Assembly (NCBI GenBank): GCA_035362715.1 | Contig: DAOSDU010000005.1 | Location: forward strand, 42,838 to 106,837 | DNA: 64,000 nt | Reading direction: 5' to 3' | Source of the DNA: Methanofastidiosum sp. | GTDB taxonomy: Archaea; Methanobacteriota_B; Thermococci; Methanofastidiosales; Methanofastidiosaceae | Shown here: in pieces, positions 1-8,632 of the stretch | Layout of the letters: the number at the start of each line of letters is the position of its first letter | How positions within the stretch are numbered: position 1 is the first letter of the stretch | Notes under the pieces: model-generated | Database searches by the model: none | What the model was told of the DNA's origin: nothing | Seen by the model: only the letters and a program-made list of their open reading frames with translations | Position numbers and translations under genes: made by a program

Positions 1-192
1 CATACGAAAGAGAAAAATGATAGATATGGCCACTTGTCTCTGGCATACAAGGCAGAAGGAAATGAAATTAGAATTGCAAACTTGGTAGATGAAAAGCCAA
101 GTTCTAAAGTCCATATCAGAAAATTAAGTAATAAAAAGACTAAGTTGAAACGTGCTTATTTCTTAAAGGTAAAAAGAAAACAAAAGAATTAG
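1..192 (+). CDS. C-terminal fragment of an unrecognised protein
   Basis: The first reading frame is open from base 1 to a TAG at 190-192, giving the last 63 residues of a protein that begins upstream of the window. The tail is very basic, with many Lys and Arg in the last 20 residues. I recognise no family from this fragment. Its stop overlaps the stop of the convergent cyclophilin gene by a few bases, as is common for real convergent genes here. It could be a nucleic-acid-binding protein, but only the charge suggests that. Confidence 0.6.
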   Translation, partial: HTKEKNDRYGHLSLAYKAEGNEIRIANLVDEKPSSKVHIRKLSNKKTKLKRAYFLKVKRKQKN

Positions 193-707
193 TTTTTGAT
201 ATACATTTTTTTTATCAATACAGGCTCTTTAGGAACGTCATCGTGAAAAACTCCGTCAGGGGAGCTCCTAGAAGTTGTAGGCACAGTTTTGATTTTATCA
301 ATTACTTCTGTTCCGTTGATTACTTTTCCAAAAACTGCGTATCCAAATCCTTGAGGTGTTGTGTTGACATGATCAAGGAAAGAGTTGTCTGCTACATTTA
401 TGAAAAACTGAGAAGTTGCACTATCGACTATGCTAGTTCTTGCCATTGCTATTGAATATTTCTTATTCTTAAGTCCATTTGTTGCTTCATTTTTTATAGG
501 TGGATTAGTTAATTTTTCTTTCATACTTGGGTCTAGCCCACCGCCTTGAATCATGAAGCCATCTATAACCCTATGAAATATTAGACCATCATAAAACCCA
601 TCTTTCACATAACCTAAAAAATTTTCAACTGTGATTGGTGCTTTTTCAGTATCTAACTCAACTTCAAAATTTCCTTGAGACGTCTCAACTACAACTATTT
701 TTGACAT
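189..707 (-). CDS. Cyclophilin-type peptidyl-prolyl cis-trans isomerase
   Basis: This 172-residue single-domain cyclophilin should catalyse cis-trans isomerisation of X-Pro bonds during folding. The catalytic segment FHRVIDGFMIQGGG (about residues 44-57) carries the active-site Arg, and the downstream ATSQFFINV block is the usual second active-site motif. There is no signal peptide, so it is cytosolic. The start is supported by AGGTG five bases before the ATG. It lies alone on the minus strand, convergent with the partial gene at the window edge. Confidence 0.95.
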   Translation of the reverse strand: MSKIVVVETSQGNFEVELDTEKAPITVENFLGYVKDGFYDGLIFHRVIDGFMIQGGGLDPSMKEKLTNPPIKNEATNGLKNKKYSIAMARTSIVDSATSQFFINVADNSFLDHVNTTPQGFGYAVFGKVINGTEVIDKIKTVPTTSRSSPDGVFHDDVPKEPVLIKKMYIKN

Positions 708-782
708 TGAATCACCTAAACTAGCTATTTTGAATCTATTTAAAAATATAATGTGTGATAAATTTAAGAAAAGTACTTTATA

Positions 783-896
783 CTAAAATCCGTAGATTAT
801 TCTTAGCATTGCCACAAATACTAAAGACACTATCCAAATACAAAAAGGCACTAGAAAGCCACTTTTTGTGAAACAACTTAGAGATGATCCGCTCAT
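783..896 (-). CDS. Small single-span membrane protein (37 aa)
   Basis: A 37-codon frame begins with MSGSSLSCF and continues into one hydrophobic helix of about 20 residues that ends RIIYGF. A strong ribosome-binding site, GAGGAG at 902-907, lies five bases before the ATG, which is the best evidence that it is translated. Small single-span proteins of this size include Sec61-beta, but the typical glycine-rich N-terminus of archaeal Sec61-beta is absent. Function unknown. Confidence 0.5.
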   Translation of the reverse strand: MSGSSLSCFTKSGFLVPFCIWIVSLVFVAMLRIIYGF

Positions 897-1127
897 ATAA
901 ACTCCTCATTTTCTACATATATTATTGCAATAATTATATATAAATGTTTCGATATTGATAAGCAATAATATTAATTATTATCGTCAATCTTATCTAATAC
1001 ATCTAGTTTATTAAGAACTTGAAAACTATTTAAAAAGTTATGGACAACAGATTATTCGACAATCAACGTATGATGAAAACTCAAAAAATTTATAAATTGT
1101 CAAAATATTTATTAATGAGGTATATTT

Positions 1128-1343
1128 ATGTTAAATCAGATATCTTATTACCCCATCTTAGGCTATCCGTTTATACTCTACTTAGGAGTAATGGCTTTAA
1201 TTCTTTTCTTAATTGCCATTTCAATATCTACTGTTTTTAAAGGAAAAATAAAAAGTCACTTCAAAACACATAGAACAATTGCAATTATTTCCATAGTTAT
1301 TGCATTGATACATGGATTAATGGGAATATTGGCATATTTATAG
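1128..1343 (+). CDS. Small two-helix membrane protein (71 aa)
   Basis: The protein has two hydrophobic helices (about residues 14-36 and 49-70) joined by a basic loop KGKIKSHFKTHR. Histidines occur in the loop and within helix two (IALIHGLMG). GAGG at 1117-1120 precedes the ATG and a TATA-like TTTATAAAT lies near 1090, so it is probably a real monocistronic gene. The His placement recalls small haem-binding membrane proteins, but this is speculation and no family is recognised. Confidence 0.65.
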   Translation: MLNQISYYPILGYPFILYLGVMALILFLIAISISTVFKGKIKSHFKTHRTIAIISIVIALIHGLMGILAYL

Positions 1344-1347
1344 CAAC

Positions 1348-1959
1348 TTACTTGAGTTTTTCTTCCAATAACTTTCTAATTTTTATTAGTTCTTTTTTCA
1401 CATCGCCTTCATTCAATGATTCATAAGTTTCAACGGCCACAGGCCTTTTTCCCCTAACAAAATCCAAGATCATATCCCTGACTTCTGAATAATTTTTCAT
1501 GCCATCTATTTTTATTTCAGAAAAACCACCTGAAGCTGAAGATACAGAGTAACCCGCAGTTTGTATTTTTAGCGAAGCAATACCTAATCCTCTGGATATT
1601 GGCCCCTGCTTAATATCAATATTAGTAATCCTATTGTAGGGAACTACACCAATTGTTTTAAACCACACACCTCTGTTCCATGTAATTTCAGTTTCAGTCA
1701 TTTTGTAGACAATCGAAGAATAATATTTGGGTATCCAATAAAGGGTGAAAATAATAATAATAGCAATAGGAATTACTGTTATTGCAACAACAATTATTTT
1801 CACAGTTTGTGGAGAAAAGAAATAGACTACTACCATTGTAGGCAAGTACCAAGAAAGAATACCAAATACAAGAATTAGCAGTAAGTAAGTATAAAAAAGG
1901 TTTTTCAATTTTATCGAAGGCCAAAAATCTTGACCAATTTTAATAGCTGACTCTTCCAT
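1348..1959 (-). CDS. Membrane protein with bacterial PH domain (bPH2, DUF304)
   Basis: The 203-residue protein has two transmembrane helices (about 20-45 and 53-80), then a PH-like domain. The run from about residue 85 (KMTETEITWNRGVWFKTIGVV) through PYNRITNIDIKQGPISRGLGIASLKIQTAG is characteristic of the YdbS/YdbT family. A charged C-terminal tail of about 35 residues (ending KIRKLLEEKLK) may form a coiled coil. Such proteins sit in the cytoplasmic membrane and have no established reaction. The start overlaps the 3' end of the phosphoesterase gene by 20 bases, so the two are probably co-transcribed. Confidence 0.85.
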   Translation of the reverse strand: MEESAIKIGQDFWPSIKLKNLFYTYLLLILVFGILSWYLPTMVVVYFFSPQTVKIIVVAITVIPIAIIIIFTLYWIPKYYSSIVYKMTETEITWNRGVWFKTIGVVPYNRITNIDIKQGPISRGLGIASLKIQTAGYSVSSASGGFSEIKIDGMKNYSEVRDMILDFVRGKRPVAVETYESLNEGDVKKELIKIRKLLEEKLK

Positions 1960-2374
1960 GATTATTATTAGGATTAGTATTTTTTAACTTTACCGTTTCA
2001 CCACACTTGAATAACATCCAGTTCCTCTCTTGATCTTTGAATTTAATAAGACAATATTTCCCATTAAGTCTATTACCATTTAGATCTATTACTATCTTAT
2101 CTTTCTCATTTTCTATAAGTGCAAATGTTCCTTTATCCCATATTTCAACTTTCCCTGCGCCGTAATTTCCTTCAGGGATAGTTCCTTCGAAATTAGCATA
2201 ATCTAAAGGGTGATCTTCAGTATATACGGCTAGCCTTTTCACGCCCTTTACACTTGGGGGAATTTTTGGTATTGCCCAGGACTTTAATACCCCATCAATT
2301 TCTAATCTAAAATCATAATGAAGTCGTGTGGCGTCATGTTTATGTATAACATAAATTCTCTCTTTTTCAGACAT
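1940..2374 (-). CDS. Stand-alone DNA ligase D-type 3'-phosphoesterase
   Basis: This 144-residue protein matches the phosphoesterase module of bacterial LigD, which trims 3'-phosphates and 3'-ribonucleotides from DNA ends before ligation. The N-terminal block HKHDATRLHYDFRLE (residues 11-25) holds the metal-binding His/Asp/Arg set, and TEDHPLDYANFEG provides the later conserved His. There is no polymerase or ligase domain, as in other archaeal stand-alone versions. GGTG lies five bases before the ATG. The overlapping downstream PH-domain protein has no obvious link to DNA repair. Confidence 0.92.
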   Translation of the reverse strand: MSEKERIYVIHKHDATRLHYDFRLEIDGVLKSWAIPKIPPSVKGVKRLAVYTEDHPLDYANFEGTIPEGNYGAGKVEIWDKGTFALIENEKDKIVIDLNGNRLNGKYCLIKFKDQERNWMLFKCGETVKLKNTNPNNNHGRVSY

Positions 2375-2459
2375 TTACCCACCTTTTTTTTATTAAAAGA
2401 TAGCGACATTGTATAATACGTTAAGCATATTTATTAAGTTTGAGCTCAGAATAAATATT

Positions 2460-2960
2460 ATGAAAATCAAGATATTCGTCACAGGAGGAACTTTTGATAA
2501 AGAATACAATGAGATCAAAGGAGAGCTATTTTTCAAGGATACGCATCTGCCTGAGATGCTTAACATGGGTAGGTGCAGAGTATCGGTAGATATTAGAACA
2601 TTGATGATGATAGACAGCCTTGATATGTCAAATGCAGATAGGAATATTATCCTTGAAAACTGCATAAATACAAAAGAAGAAAGAATATTGATAACTCATG
2701 GCACAGATACAATGATAGAAACTGCAAGATTACTGGCTAAAAATATTAATAACAAAACTATAGTTTTAACTGGGGCAATGATTCCTTATAAATTTGGGAG
2801 TTCTGATGGATTATTCAATCTAGGAAGCGCTCTTGCTTTTGCCCAAACTTTGCCGGTTGGTGTGTATATAGCCATGAATGGAAAATATTTTCCCTGGGAC
2901 AATGTTAGAAAGAATAAAGATCTCGGCGAATTCGAAGAGATAGAATATGATTTAATTTGA
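2460..2960 (+). CDS. Short asparaginase-domain protein
   Basis: A protein of about 166 residues corresponds to the N-terminal catalytic half of type I/II asparaginases. VTGGTFDKEYNE carries the first nucleophile-type Thr and LITHGTDTMIETA the second conserved Thr-Asp pair. The C-terminal domain of full-length enzymes (about 330 residues) is missing, but stand-alone short forms are a known family, so this need not be a truncation. I chose the ATG at 2460, which starts MKIKIFVTGG. An upstream in-frame ATG would add 17 residues unlike the family. Asparaginase activity itself is unproven for the short forms. Confidence 0.8.
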   Translation: MKIKIFVTGGTFDKEYNEIKGELFFKDTHLPEMLNMGRCRVSVDIRTLMMIDSLDMSNADRNIILENCINTKEERILITHGTDTMIETARLLAKNINNKTIVLTGAMIPYKFGSSDGLFNLGSALAFAQTLPVGVYIAMNGKYFPWDNVRKNKDLGEFEEIEYDLI

Positions 2961-3030
2961 TATTATCAATAATAATGAAATTAGATAATTTTATAATTCA
3001 ATTAAAGAACAAATATAAAATGGCGATCAG

Positions 3031-4368
3031 ATGACCAAATCAACAAAACTTGACTTCAAGACATATCGTTTGCTAGTTTTTTTGATTATCGGTTTTGGTT
3101 ACCTTTTAGTCTTTTTTCACAGAGTAGCTCCTGCCGTTGTTGCAATAGACATGATGAATGACTTAAAAGCCGGTGCTGTATTAATGGGTTTATTGGCATC
3201 TGGATATTTTTATCCTTATGCTATAATGCAACTTCCAACAGGAATCTTGTCAGATTCATGGGGGCCTAGAAAAACTATTACCTTATTCTTTTTAGTTGCA
3301 TCAATTGGGTCTGTGATACTAGGTTTATCTTTGGATATATCTTCGGCAATTCTCGGAAGAGTTCTAGTAGGACTTGGCGCTTCAACTTTATACGTTTGTG
3401 CACTAAAAATTTTATCACAATGGTATAAAGGAGAGGAATTTGCAACTATGACTGGATTTTTAATAGCTATTGGGGGCATTGGACTTTTAGTGTCTACAAT
3501 ACCTCTTGCGCTATTATCGAATGCTGTTGGATGGAGAATCCCCTTTATAATAACTGGAGTAATAACATTACTACTCGCATTATTAGTTTGGATTTTTGTA
3601 AGAAATTCTCCTCAAGAACTTGGAATGCCAGCAGTTGTTACACATAAATCTTCTAAAGAATCTAGTATACCTTTACTTGGTATGCCGGCAGTTGTAGAAA
3701 ATAGCACTCCCAATCAACAGAGGGGCCCAATTATTAAGAGTGCCATAATGGTATTGAGCCTTAAATATTACTGGCCTGCGTCTATCTGGATGTTCTGCAC
3801 TATGGCCATATATTTAGCATTTGGCGGTCTGTGGGGAGGGCCGTACCTAATACAAATATATGGAATGACAAAAGTTGAAGCTAGTAGAGTTTTATCAATG
3901 ATAGCCGTCGGTATGATCATAGGGAGCCCATTGATGGGAGTATTGTCAGATCGAATTATCAAAAGAAGAAAAATTGTAGTAAATGTATCAAGTGTTATAT
4001 TGCTGGTAATTATGGTATTTCTATATTTTTTGGTATCTTCAATTCCACCGTTTGGATTATATTTAATCTGCCTAGGGATGGGGATATTTTCTGTTGGGAC
4101 ATTGGCATTAGGTTATGCCTTGATAAAAGATCTTTACCCTGTTGAAATCGCTGGAACTTCTACAGGAATTGCAAACTTTTTCCCATTTTTAATGGGCGCA
4201 ATTTATCAACCTTTGATGGGGTATATCTTAGAATTAAATGGAAAAGTAGGCGATTCTTATACCGTGATTGGATATCAGAATGCATTTTTAGTTTTATTGA
4301 TTTCTTCTATAATTGCATGTATCGCTAGTTTCTTCATAAAAGAGAATAGCTCAAAGACTTCAAAATAG
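3031..4368 (+). CDS. MFS family transporter
   Basis: This 445-residue protein has about 12 transmembrane helices. A typical MFS loop-2 signature follows helix 2 (GILSDSWGPRKTI, about 71-83) and is echoed in the second half by GVLSDRIIKRRK. The substrate cannot be read from the sequence; the overall look is of the anion/sugar-acid branch. The central cytoplasmic loop contains an imperfect internal repeat of LGMPAVV 19 residues apart. A TATA-like AAATATAAAA lies about 20 bases before the ATG, with no clear Shine-Dalgarno, so the message may be leaderless. Confidence 0.9.
   Translation: MTKSTKLDFKTYRLLVFLIIGFGYLLVFFHRVAPAVVAIDMMNDLKAGAVLMGLLASGYFYPYAIMQLPTGILSDSWGPRKTITLFFLVASIGSVILGLSLDISSAILGRVLVGLGASTLYVCALKILSQWYKGEEFATMTGFLIAIGGIGLLVSTIPLALLSNAVGWRIPFIITGVITLLLALLVWIFVRNSPQELGMPAVVTHKSSKESSIPLLGMPAVVENSTPNQQRGPIIKSAIMVLSLKYYWPASIWMFCTMAIYLAFGGLWGGPYLIQIYGMTKVEASRVLSMIAVGMIIGSPLMGVLSDRIIKRRKIVVNVSSVILLVIMVFLYFLVSSIPPFGLYLICLGMGIFSVGTLALGYALIKDLYPVEIAGTSTGIANFFPFLMGAIYQPLMGYILELNGKVGDSYTVIGYQNAFLVLLISSIIACIASFFIKENSSKTSK
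3619..3696 (+). repeat. Short internal duplication within the MFS gene
   Basis: CTTGGAATGCCAGCAGTTGT at 3619 recurs as a near copy at 3676, 57 bases (19 codons) downstream, encoding LGMPAVV twice in the loop between the two six-helix halves. It looks like an in-frame tandem duplication that has since diverged. Confidence 0.6.
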
Positions 4369-4400
4369 GGCAAGTAATACTGATAAGTTTCATGCATTAT

Positions 4401-4952
4401 TTATTTTATATTTAGTATTCCTTTCAATTCTTTAACTGCCTCTTGAGATATTTCATAAAGCCTAGTATCAAATGTTTGTTCTTCCCAAGTGGGGCCGTAA
4501 TAATACTTAGATGTAACTTTAGCTGCAATTTTATAAGCTTCTAATGCCTTTTTTAGATTAGTATCTCTATCGTTTAGTTCTGAAAGAAATCTGTAAGTGT
4601 TACCTAGATTATATTGCGAGAGGGCATGATATATTGGGAATTCATTGTAATCATTTAATGTAATTGCTTCTTGGAGATATTCAATAGATTTTCTTAAATT
4701 ATCCTCGCTATTCTCGCATTCGGCCATTGCACAGTATGCTGCCCCAAGAGTATTAAAAATCTCGGAGCATCTCCCATGGCACTCTAACTGTGTGAATAAA
4801 TCTAGCGCTTCTTCTAAAATTCCTATAGCTTTTTTTAAAGATGCATCATCTTGCCGATTTAATAAATCATGGCCATTTTTGCACAAGGTATTTGCTTTTT
4901 GAAGAAATACATCAGTGTTTGATTTAATGTCCATCTTCATTGTATTAAACAT
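4401..4952 (-). CDS. TPR-like helical repeat protein
   Basis: A soluble 183-residue protein is made of repeated helix pairs. Units such as KAIGILEEALDLFTQLECHGRCSE, KSIEYLQEAITLN and KALEAYKIAAKV follow TPR spacing of about 34-40 residues and cover most of the length. TPR proteins act as protein-interaction scaffolds, and no partner can be assigned. It is an isolated minus-strand gene between two plus-strand genes. No Shine-Dalgarno is evident before any of the first three Met codons, so the exact start is uncertain. Confidence 0.75.
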   Translation of the reverse strand: MFNTMKMDIKSNTDVFLQKANTLCKNGHDLLNRQDDASLKKAIGILEEALDLFTQLECHGRCSEIFNTLGAAYCAMAECENSEDNLRKSIEYLQEAITLNDYNEFPIYHALSQYNLGNTYRFLSELNDRDTNLKKALEAYKIAAKVTSKYYYGPTWEEQTFDTRLYEISQEAVKELKGILNIK

Positions 4953-5043
4953 AGAGAATTATAAATATATCGCTGGCCCATTAAATAGGATAGTTAATTA
5001 TTTTTAATGATAAATTTTTATATTAAGTATCAAAGAATTGAAT

Positions 5044-5577
5044 ATGAGAAAATTATCTATAATATTCTTATTACTTCTAGTTTCCACTTGTTGTATCGAT
5101 TCTATAAAACAAATCTATTCTCCCGATATTGAAGTAGAGTCTGTACTTGTAATAAAAGTCATAGACGGTGACACCATTGATATCCTAAAATCTGGAAAAA
5201 CTGAAAGAGTTAGGCTAGTTGGAATAGATACTCCCGAACCTTATTCTAAAAATAATGAAAAAAAATGGTATGGACTTCCAGATGATCATCTAAGAAAATG
5301 GGGAGTCAATGCATTTAATTATACAAACGAAAGATTGTACAAAAAAGAAGTAAATATTTCGTATGATAGTATTCAGGGACAAAAAGATGAATTTGGTAGG
5401 ACTTTGGCATATATATTCATAGATAACAATAATATTAATTTAGAATTAGTCCAAAATGGATATGCCAGGGTTTATACTGAAAAAAAATCAGACCTTTACT
5501 TTAAACTCATAGAAGCTGAAACTAGGGCAAGATTTAATAAGTTGGGCCTTTGGAATTATTCATTTCACGATAATTAA
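5044..5577 (+). CDS. Secreted thermonuclease-like (SNase-fold) nuclease
   Basis: After an N-terminal signal segment (MRKLSIIFLLLLVSTCC) comes a staphylococcal-nuclease domain of about 135 residues. VIDGDTIDI, VRLVGIDTPEP and FGRTLAYIF match the Ca2+-binding and catalytic Asp/Arg/Glu motifs of the family, which cleaves DNA and RNA. The Cys at the end of the hydrophobic stretch may be a lipid anchor, although Thr before it is not ideal. I chose the ATG at 5044 over an in-frame TTG at 5038. A TATA element (TTTTTATATT) lies about 25 bases upstream, which fits a leaderless message. Confidence 0.9.
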   Translation: MRKLSIIFLLLLVSTCCIDSIKQIYSPDIEVESVLVIKVIDGDTIDILKSGKTERVRLVGIDTPEPYSKNNEKKWYGLPDDHLRKWGVNAFNYTNERLYKKEVNISYDSIQGQKDEFGRTLAYIFIDNNNINLELVQNGYARVYTEKKSDLYFKLIEAETRARFNKLGLWNYSFHDN

Positions 5578-5626
5578 AAAGGAAACAAATATATTCAAAA
5601 TATTAAAAATAATACTAGGTGCGAAG

Positions 5627-6256
5627 ATGAGGGCAGAAAATAATATAATTGAAAAATCAAAAGAGTTACTTTCCTTCATGAAAAAAAGAAGAACAATGAG
5701 ATTGTTCGATAAAAAACATATACCTATTGAAGTTATAGAAAACTGCATTGCTATTGCAGGCACAGCACCAAGTAGAGCCAATTTGCAGCCATGGACTTTT
5801 GTATTAGTCAAAGATCAAGAAACTAAAAAGAATATAAGAATTGAAGCAGAGAAAGTAGAAGAAGAATTCTATTCCTATAAAATATCAGACGAGTGGAGAG
5901 AATGTCTAAAACCTTTAAATCTAGATATAAGGAAACCTTTTCTTGAACAAGCCCCATACCTGATATGTATTTTCTCCCAACTTTATGGAATTGATAAAGA
6001 AGGAAACAAAATAAAGCATTATTACCCAAATGAATCAATTGGAATCGCAACTGGTTTTTTAATCTCTGCACTACACCAAATGGGGATTGCCACCTTGGCA
6101 TATACTCCAGAACAGATGACATTCCTAAACAAAATATTGAATAGGCCCAAAAATGAGGCGCCATTTCTCATCCTAGTTGTTGGTTATCCAAGCACTGAAT
6201 ATACTTTGCCCACACTATCAAAAAAAGAATTAAAGGATATACTTGTTACGATCTGA
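5627..6256 (+). CDS. Nitroreductase family flavoprotein
   Basis: This 209-residue protein begins its catalytic domain with FMKKRRTMRLFDKKHIP, the Arg-rich FMN-phosphate-binding segment. Next comes AGTAPSRANLQPWTFVLV, the usual active-site stretch, and late glycines (VVGYPS) close the FMN site. Members reduce nitroaromatics, quinones or dehalogenate aromatics with NAD(P)H; the length and the YYPNESIGIATGFLISALHQMG block resemble iodotyrosine-deiodinase-like members. AGGTG at 5617-5621 sits five bases before the ATG. No operon partner. Confidence 0.9.
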   Translation: MRAENNIIEKSKELLSFMKKRRTMRLFDKKHIPIEVIENCIAIAGTAPSRANLQPWTFVLVKDQETKKNIRIEAEKVEEEFYSYKISDEWRECLKPLNLDIRKPFLEQAPYLICIFSQLYGIDKEGNKIKHYYPNESIGIATGFLISALHQMGIATLAYTPEQMTFLNKILNRPKNEAPFLILVVGYPSTEYTLPTLSKKELKDILVTI

Positions 6257-6265
6257 ATGCCATAC

Positions 6266-7147
6266 TCATTTTTTATATGGATTCCAAAATTTGAATTCAT
6301 AATATATTTTACCATCTTTGCACGCAATAAATTTCCCTTTCTTATCTTTGTAGTTTTTTCCGATATCTAGACTATGTTTAATTTTTTCCATTTTGCCTAC
6401 TTCAATTCGGATAAATCTGGCTATTAATTTATTATGTAGTAGAAGGAATTTTAAGTAATTTTCAGTGCCTCTAAAAAAGTGCCAGAGCCTTTCTAAATCC
6501 CAATCCCAGTCTACTAGATTTAAATAATCATCTTTTTTGACTCTTTTAGCTCGGGGAGTGGGGGATTCTTTTGGCTGTACCTTTCTTTGGACTTTGCCTG
6601 ACTCTATTTTATTGATTGATTCTACTAATGCTTTCGCACCTGCAGCCTCAAACTTCGCTCTTAACTCGTAATATCTTTCTCCGAGATCTATCTTTACATC
6701 TTTTTGTAATATTATGTCTCCTGTATCCTCGCCCTTATCGATATAATGGACCGTTACGCCAGCGTCTCTATCAAATAAATAATATGTCCAAAAAATAGGA
6801 ACTGCACCCCTATATTTTGGTAATAAAGCGGTATGCAGATTAATAGTCCCTAATTTTGGAAAAGAAAAAATTTCTTCTTTAAGTAAGAAAGGCATCGAGT
6901 ATACAACAATTAAATCTGGATTTCTATCTTTTATCCAACTAAGAATTTCCTGTTTCTTATCTTTCATCAATAAATAAGGAACACGATATTTTTTGGCAAT
7001 TTTTTTAACATTTTTAAATATGGCCTTTTCAATTATGGAAGATAAACTATTATCCTCTCTTGGCTCTATTATTCCAACTACATCTTTTGACTCTAATAAC
7101 TTATTCAGCACTTCAGATTTTTTTTGCGTTATTACTAAGATTCTCAA
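6266..7147 (-). CDS. Formyltransferase family protein (Fmt-like)
   Basis: The N-terminal formyltransferase domain carries the 10-formyl-tetrahydrofolate transfer motif (LHTALLPKYRGAVPIFWTYY, about residues 104-123, with catalytic His) and the later Asp in GEDTGDII. A C-terminal domain follows from about residue 200. Archaea do not formylate initiator tRNA, so the acceptor is probably an amino-sugar or another small amine rather than Met-tRNA. I place the start at a TTG at 7147 (MRILVITQ), with GGTGG five bases upstream; frames beginning TTG or GTG further upstream add four residues. The preceding lipoprotein gene is on the same strand. Confidence 0.85.
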   Translation of the reverse strand: MRILVITQKKSEVLNKLLESKDVVGIIEPREDNSLSSIIEKAIFKNVKKIAKKYRVPYLLMKDKKQEILSWIKDRNPDLIVVYSMPFLLKEEIFSFPKLGTINLHTALLPKYRGAVPIFWTYYLFDRDAGVTVHYIDKGEDTGDIILQKDVKIDLGERYYELRAKFEAAGAKALVESINKIESGKVQRKVQPKESPTPRAKRVKKDDYLNLVDWDWDLERLWHFFRGTENYLKFLLLHNKLIARFIRIEVGKMEKIKHSLDIGKNYKDKKGKFIACKDGKIYYEFKFWNPYKK

Positions 7148-7207
7148 ATTGGCCACCAAGTGTATAGATGCTTTGATATATTTCTTTATAAAAATTTATC
7201 TAATACA

Positions 7208-7882
7208 CTAATCGACGTATCCTACCTTCATGTAGTATTCTGGGCTGAAATAAAGTACATAAAATGCGTCAAAAGGTGGCCTCCAATATGAAAGGTCTTC
7301 TATCTGGATATATTCATGGAACTCTCTTTCTCCTTGTCTTTTATAGCCATAATAAACTGTAGGATAATCTAGACATTTGTCGGATCTACATGTGAGGATT
7401 ACTCCTATTTTATCTGAAGTATAAAGCATGTAAATATTGCCAAAAGCAACAACTTTACTTGTGTCTTTAGGATCATTGAAAATCCAGCTTTCACTAGGCT
7501 GTATTTCTCTTATAACTAATTCAGGTTTGCATCCACATTCGTTATTACATTCTTCAACAAGTTGATCTTGAATACAATTTCCATCGACACACTTATAGGA
7601 CCATAGATCATTTCCTATGCATTTGTAATTGCATGATATCGCTTTGCATAAATCTTCCTTGCACCCACAATATTCAGCACATTCATCAATTCTCTTGAAA
7701 TCTTTGCACTCCCCATTGACACAAACTTGAGACCAGAGTTCATTACCTATGCACTTATCTGGGCAAGTTAGATTTTCACATGGATTTGTAATTATTGGTT
7801 GTTGTGTAGTCTTGGATGGTACTAAGCATCCTGAAGAGAATAAAATTGTAATTAATATTCCAGAAATAATTATATTTTTCAT
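7208..7882 (-). CDS. Cysteine-rich surface lipoprotein
   Basis: This 224-residue protein has a signal peptide ending in a lipobox (LFSSGC, Cys about 19). Two tandem Cys-rich modules follow, each with the pattern C-x2-L/S-x-C-x3-C-I-G-N-x-L-W-S-x2-C-V-x-G-x-C (about residues 35-75 and 80-120). The remaining 100 residues have no Cys motif. The modules probably form disulphide-bonded extracellular domains. Similar repeats occur in archaeal surface proteins, but no biochemical function is known to me. It lies just upstream of the formyltransferase gene on the same strand. Confidence 0.8.
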   Translation of the reverse strand: MKNIIISGILITILFSSGCLVPSKTTQQPIITNPCENLTCPDKCIGNELWSQVCVNGECKDFKRIDECAEYCGCKEDLCKAISCNYKCIGNDLWSYKCVDGNCIQDQLVEECNNECGCKPELVIREIQPSESWIFNDPKDTSKVVAFGNIYMLYTSDKIGVILTCRSDKCLDYPTVYYGYKRQGEREFHEYIQIEDLSYWRPPFDAFYVLYFSPEYYMKVGYVD

Positions 7883-7959
7883 AATTATTAATGGAATTTG
7901 AAATATAAAAAACTTTCTTATAATAACATTTATTTAGTTCAGTGGTTTATGGCTAAATA

Positions 7960-8601
7960 ATGATAACTCAATCTGTTTTGATCATTTTAGGGATTTTTGT
8001 CTTTTATCAATTAATATTAAGATTGGCAAGAAGATACTGGAAATTTCCGGCCCCCTCTTTTATCGGTAAATTTCTAGATAGTAAACAAAGGAAAGTTATG
8101 CAACCTCCTGAAAAAATAATATCAAGAAGTGGGATTGATAGAGGGATGACTGTCCTAGAAATCGGGTGTGGTAGTGGTGCTTTCACTACCGATGTCGCAA
8201 GAGCCATAGGGAACAAAGGTATTCTTAGTGCATTAGATATCGAAATAAAAATGTTAAAACAAGTTGCAAGTAAACTTAATAGAATAGAAAATAAAGATAT
8301 CAAAAATGTTAAACTTGTACAAGCAAGTGCTTATGCCCTTCCGTTTAGTAAAGAATCTTTTGATATTGTTTACATGGTAGCAGTATTCCAAGAAATACCT
8401 AATAAGGAAAAAGCTTTGAAAGAAATCAATAGAGTTTTAAAAAATAATGGGATACTTTCTATATCTGAATTCATAGTTGATCCAGACTATCCACTTAAAT
8501 CGACAACAATTAAGATGGTTCAAAGAACAGGTTTCAATCTAAATATTGTATCTGGAAACTTTTTTAATTATACCATAACGTTTGGAAAAAATAAAGTGTA
8601 A
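7960..8601 (+). CDS. Membrane-anchored class I SAM methyltransferase
   Basis: An N-terminal hydrophobic helix (about residues 4-20) precedes a Rossmann-type methyltransferase domain. Motif I is VLEIGCGSGAFTTDVA (about 65-80), the acidic residue after strand 2 is in LSALDIE, and motif IV is FDIVYMVAVFQEIP. The family (UbiE-like, Methyltransf_11/25) methylates diverse acceptors. The anchor suggests a membrane-lipid or quinone-like substrate, but that is inference. The stop codon lies against the TATA box of the next gene. Confidence 0.87.
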   Translation: MITQSVLIILGIFVFYQLILRLARRYWKFPAPSFIGKFLDSKQRKVMQPPEKIISRSGIDRGMTVLEIGCGSGAFTTDVARAIGNKGILSALDIEIKMLKQVASKLNRIENKDIKNVKLVQASAYALPFSKESFDIVYMVAVFQEIPNKEKALKEINRVLKNNGILSISEFIVDPDYPLKSTTIKMVQRTGFNLNIVSGNFFNYTITFGKNKV

Positions 8602-8610
8602 TATATTTAA
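8601..8610 (+). promoter_or_regulatory. TATA box of the YbaK/ProX gene
   Basis: ATATATTTAA sits about 27 bases before the ATG at 8633, the normal archaeal TATA-to-start distance, and there is no Shine-Dalgarno before that ATG. This predicts a leaderless transcript. Confidence 0.55.
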
Positions 8611-8632
8611 AATAAATTCAAGACTATTATTT

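Noticed and set aside
783..896. Calling the 37-residue membrane protein Sec61-beta
   Set aside because: It lacks the Gly/Lys-rich N-terminus and conserved segment before the helix expected of archaeal Sec61-beta.
6266..7147. Naming the formyltransferase as methionyl-tRNA formyltransferase
   Set aside because: Archaea initiate with unformylated Met, and the fold is shared by enzymes acting on sugars and other amines, so a specific Fmt call is not justified.
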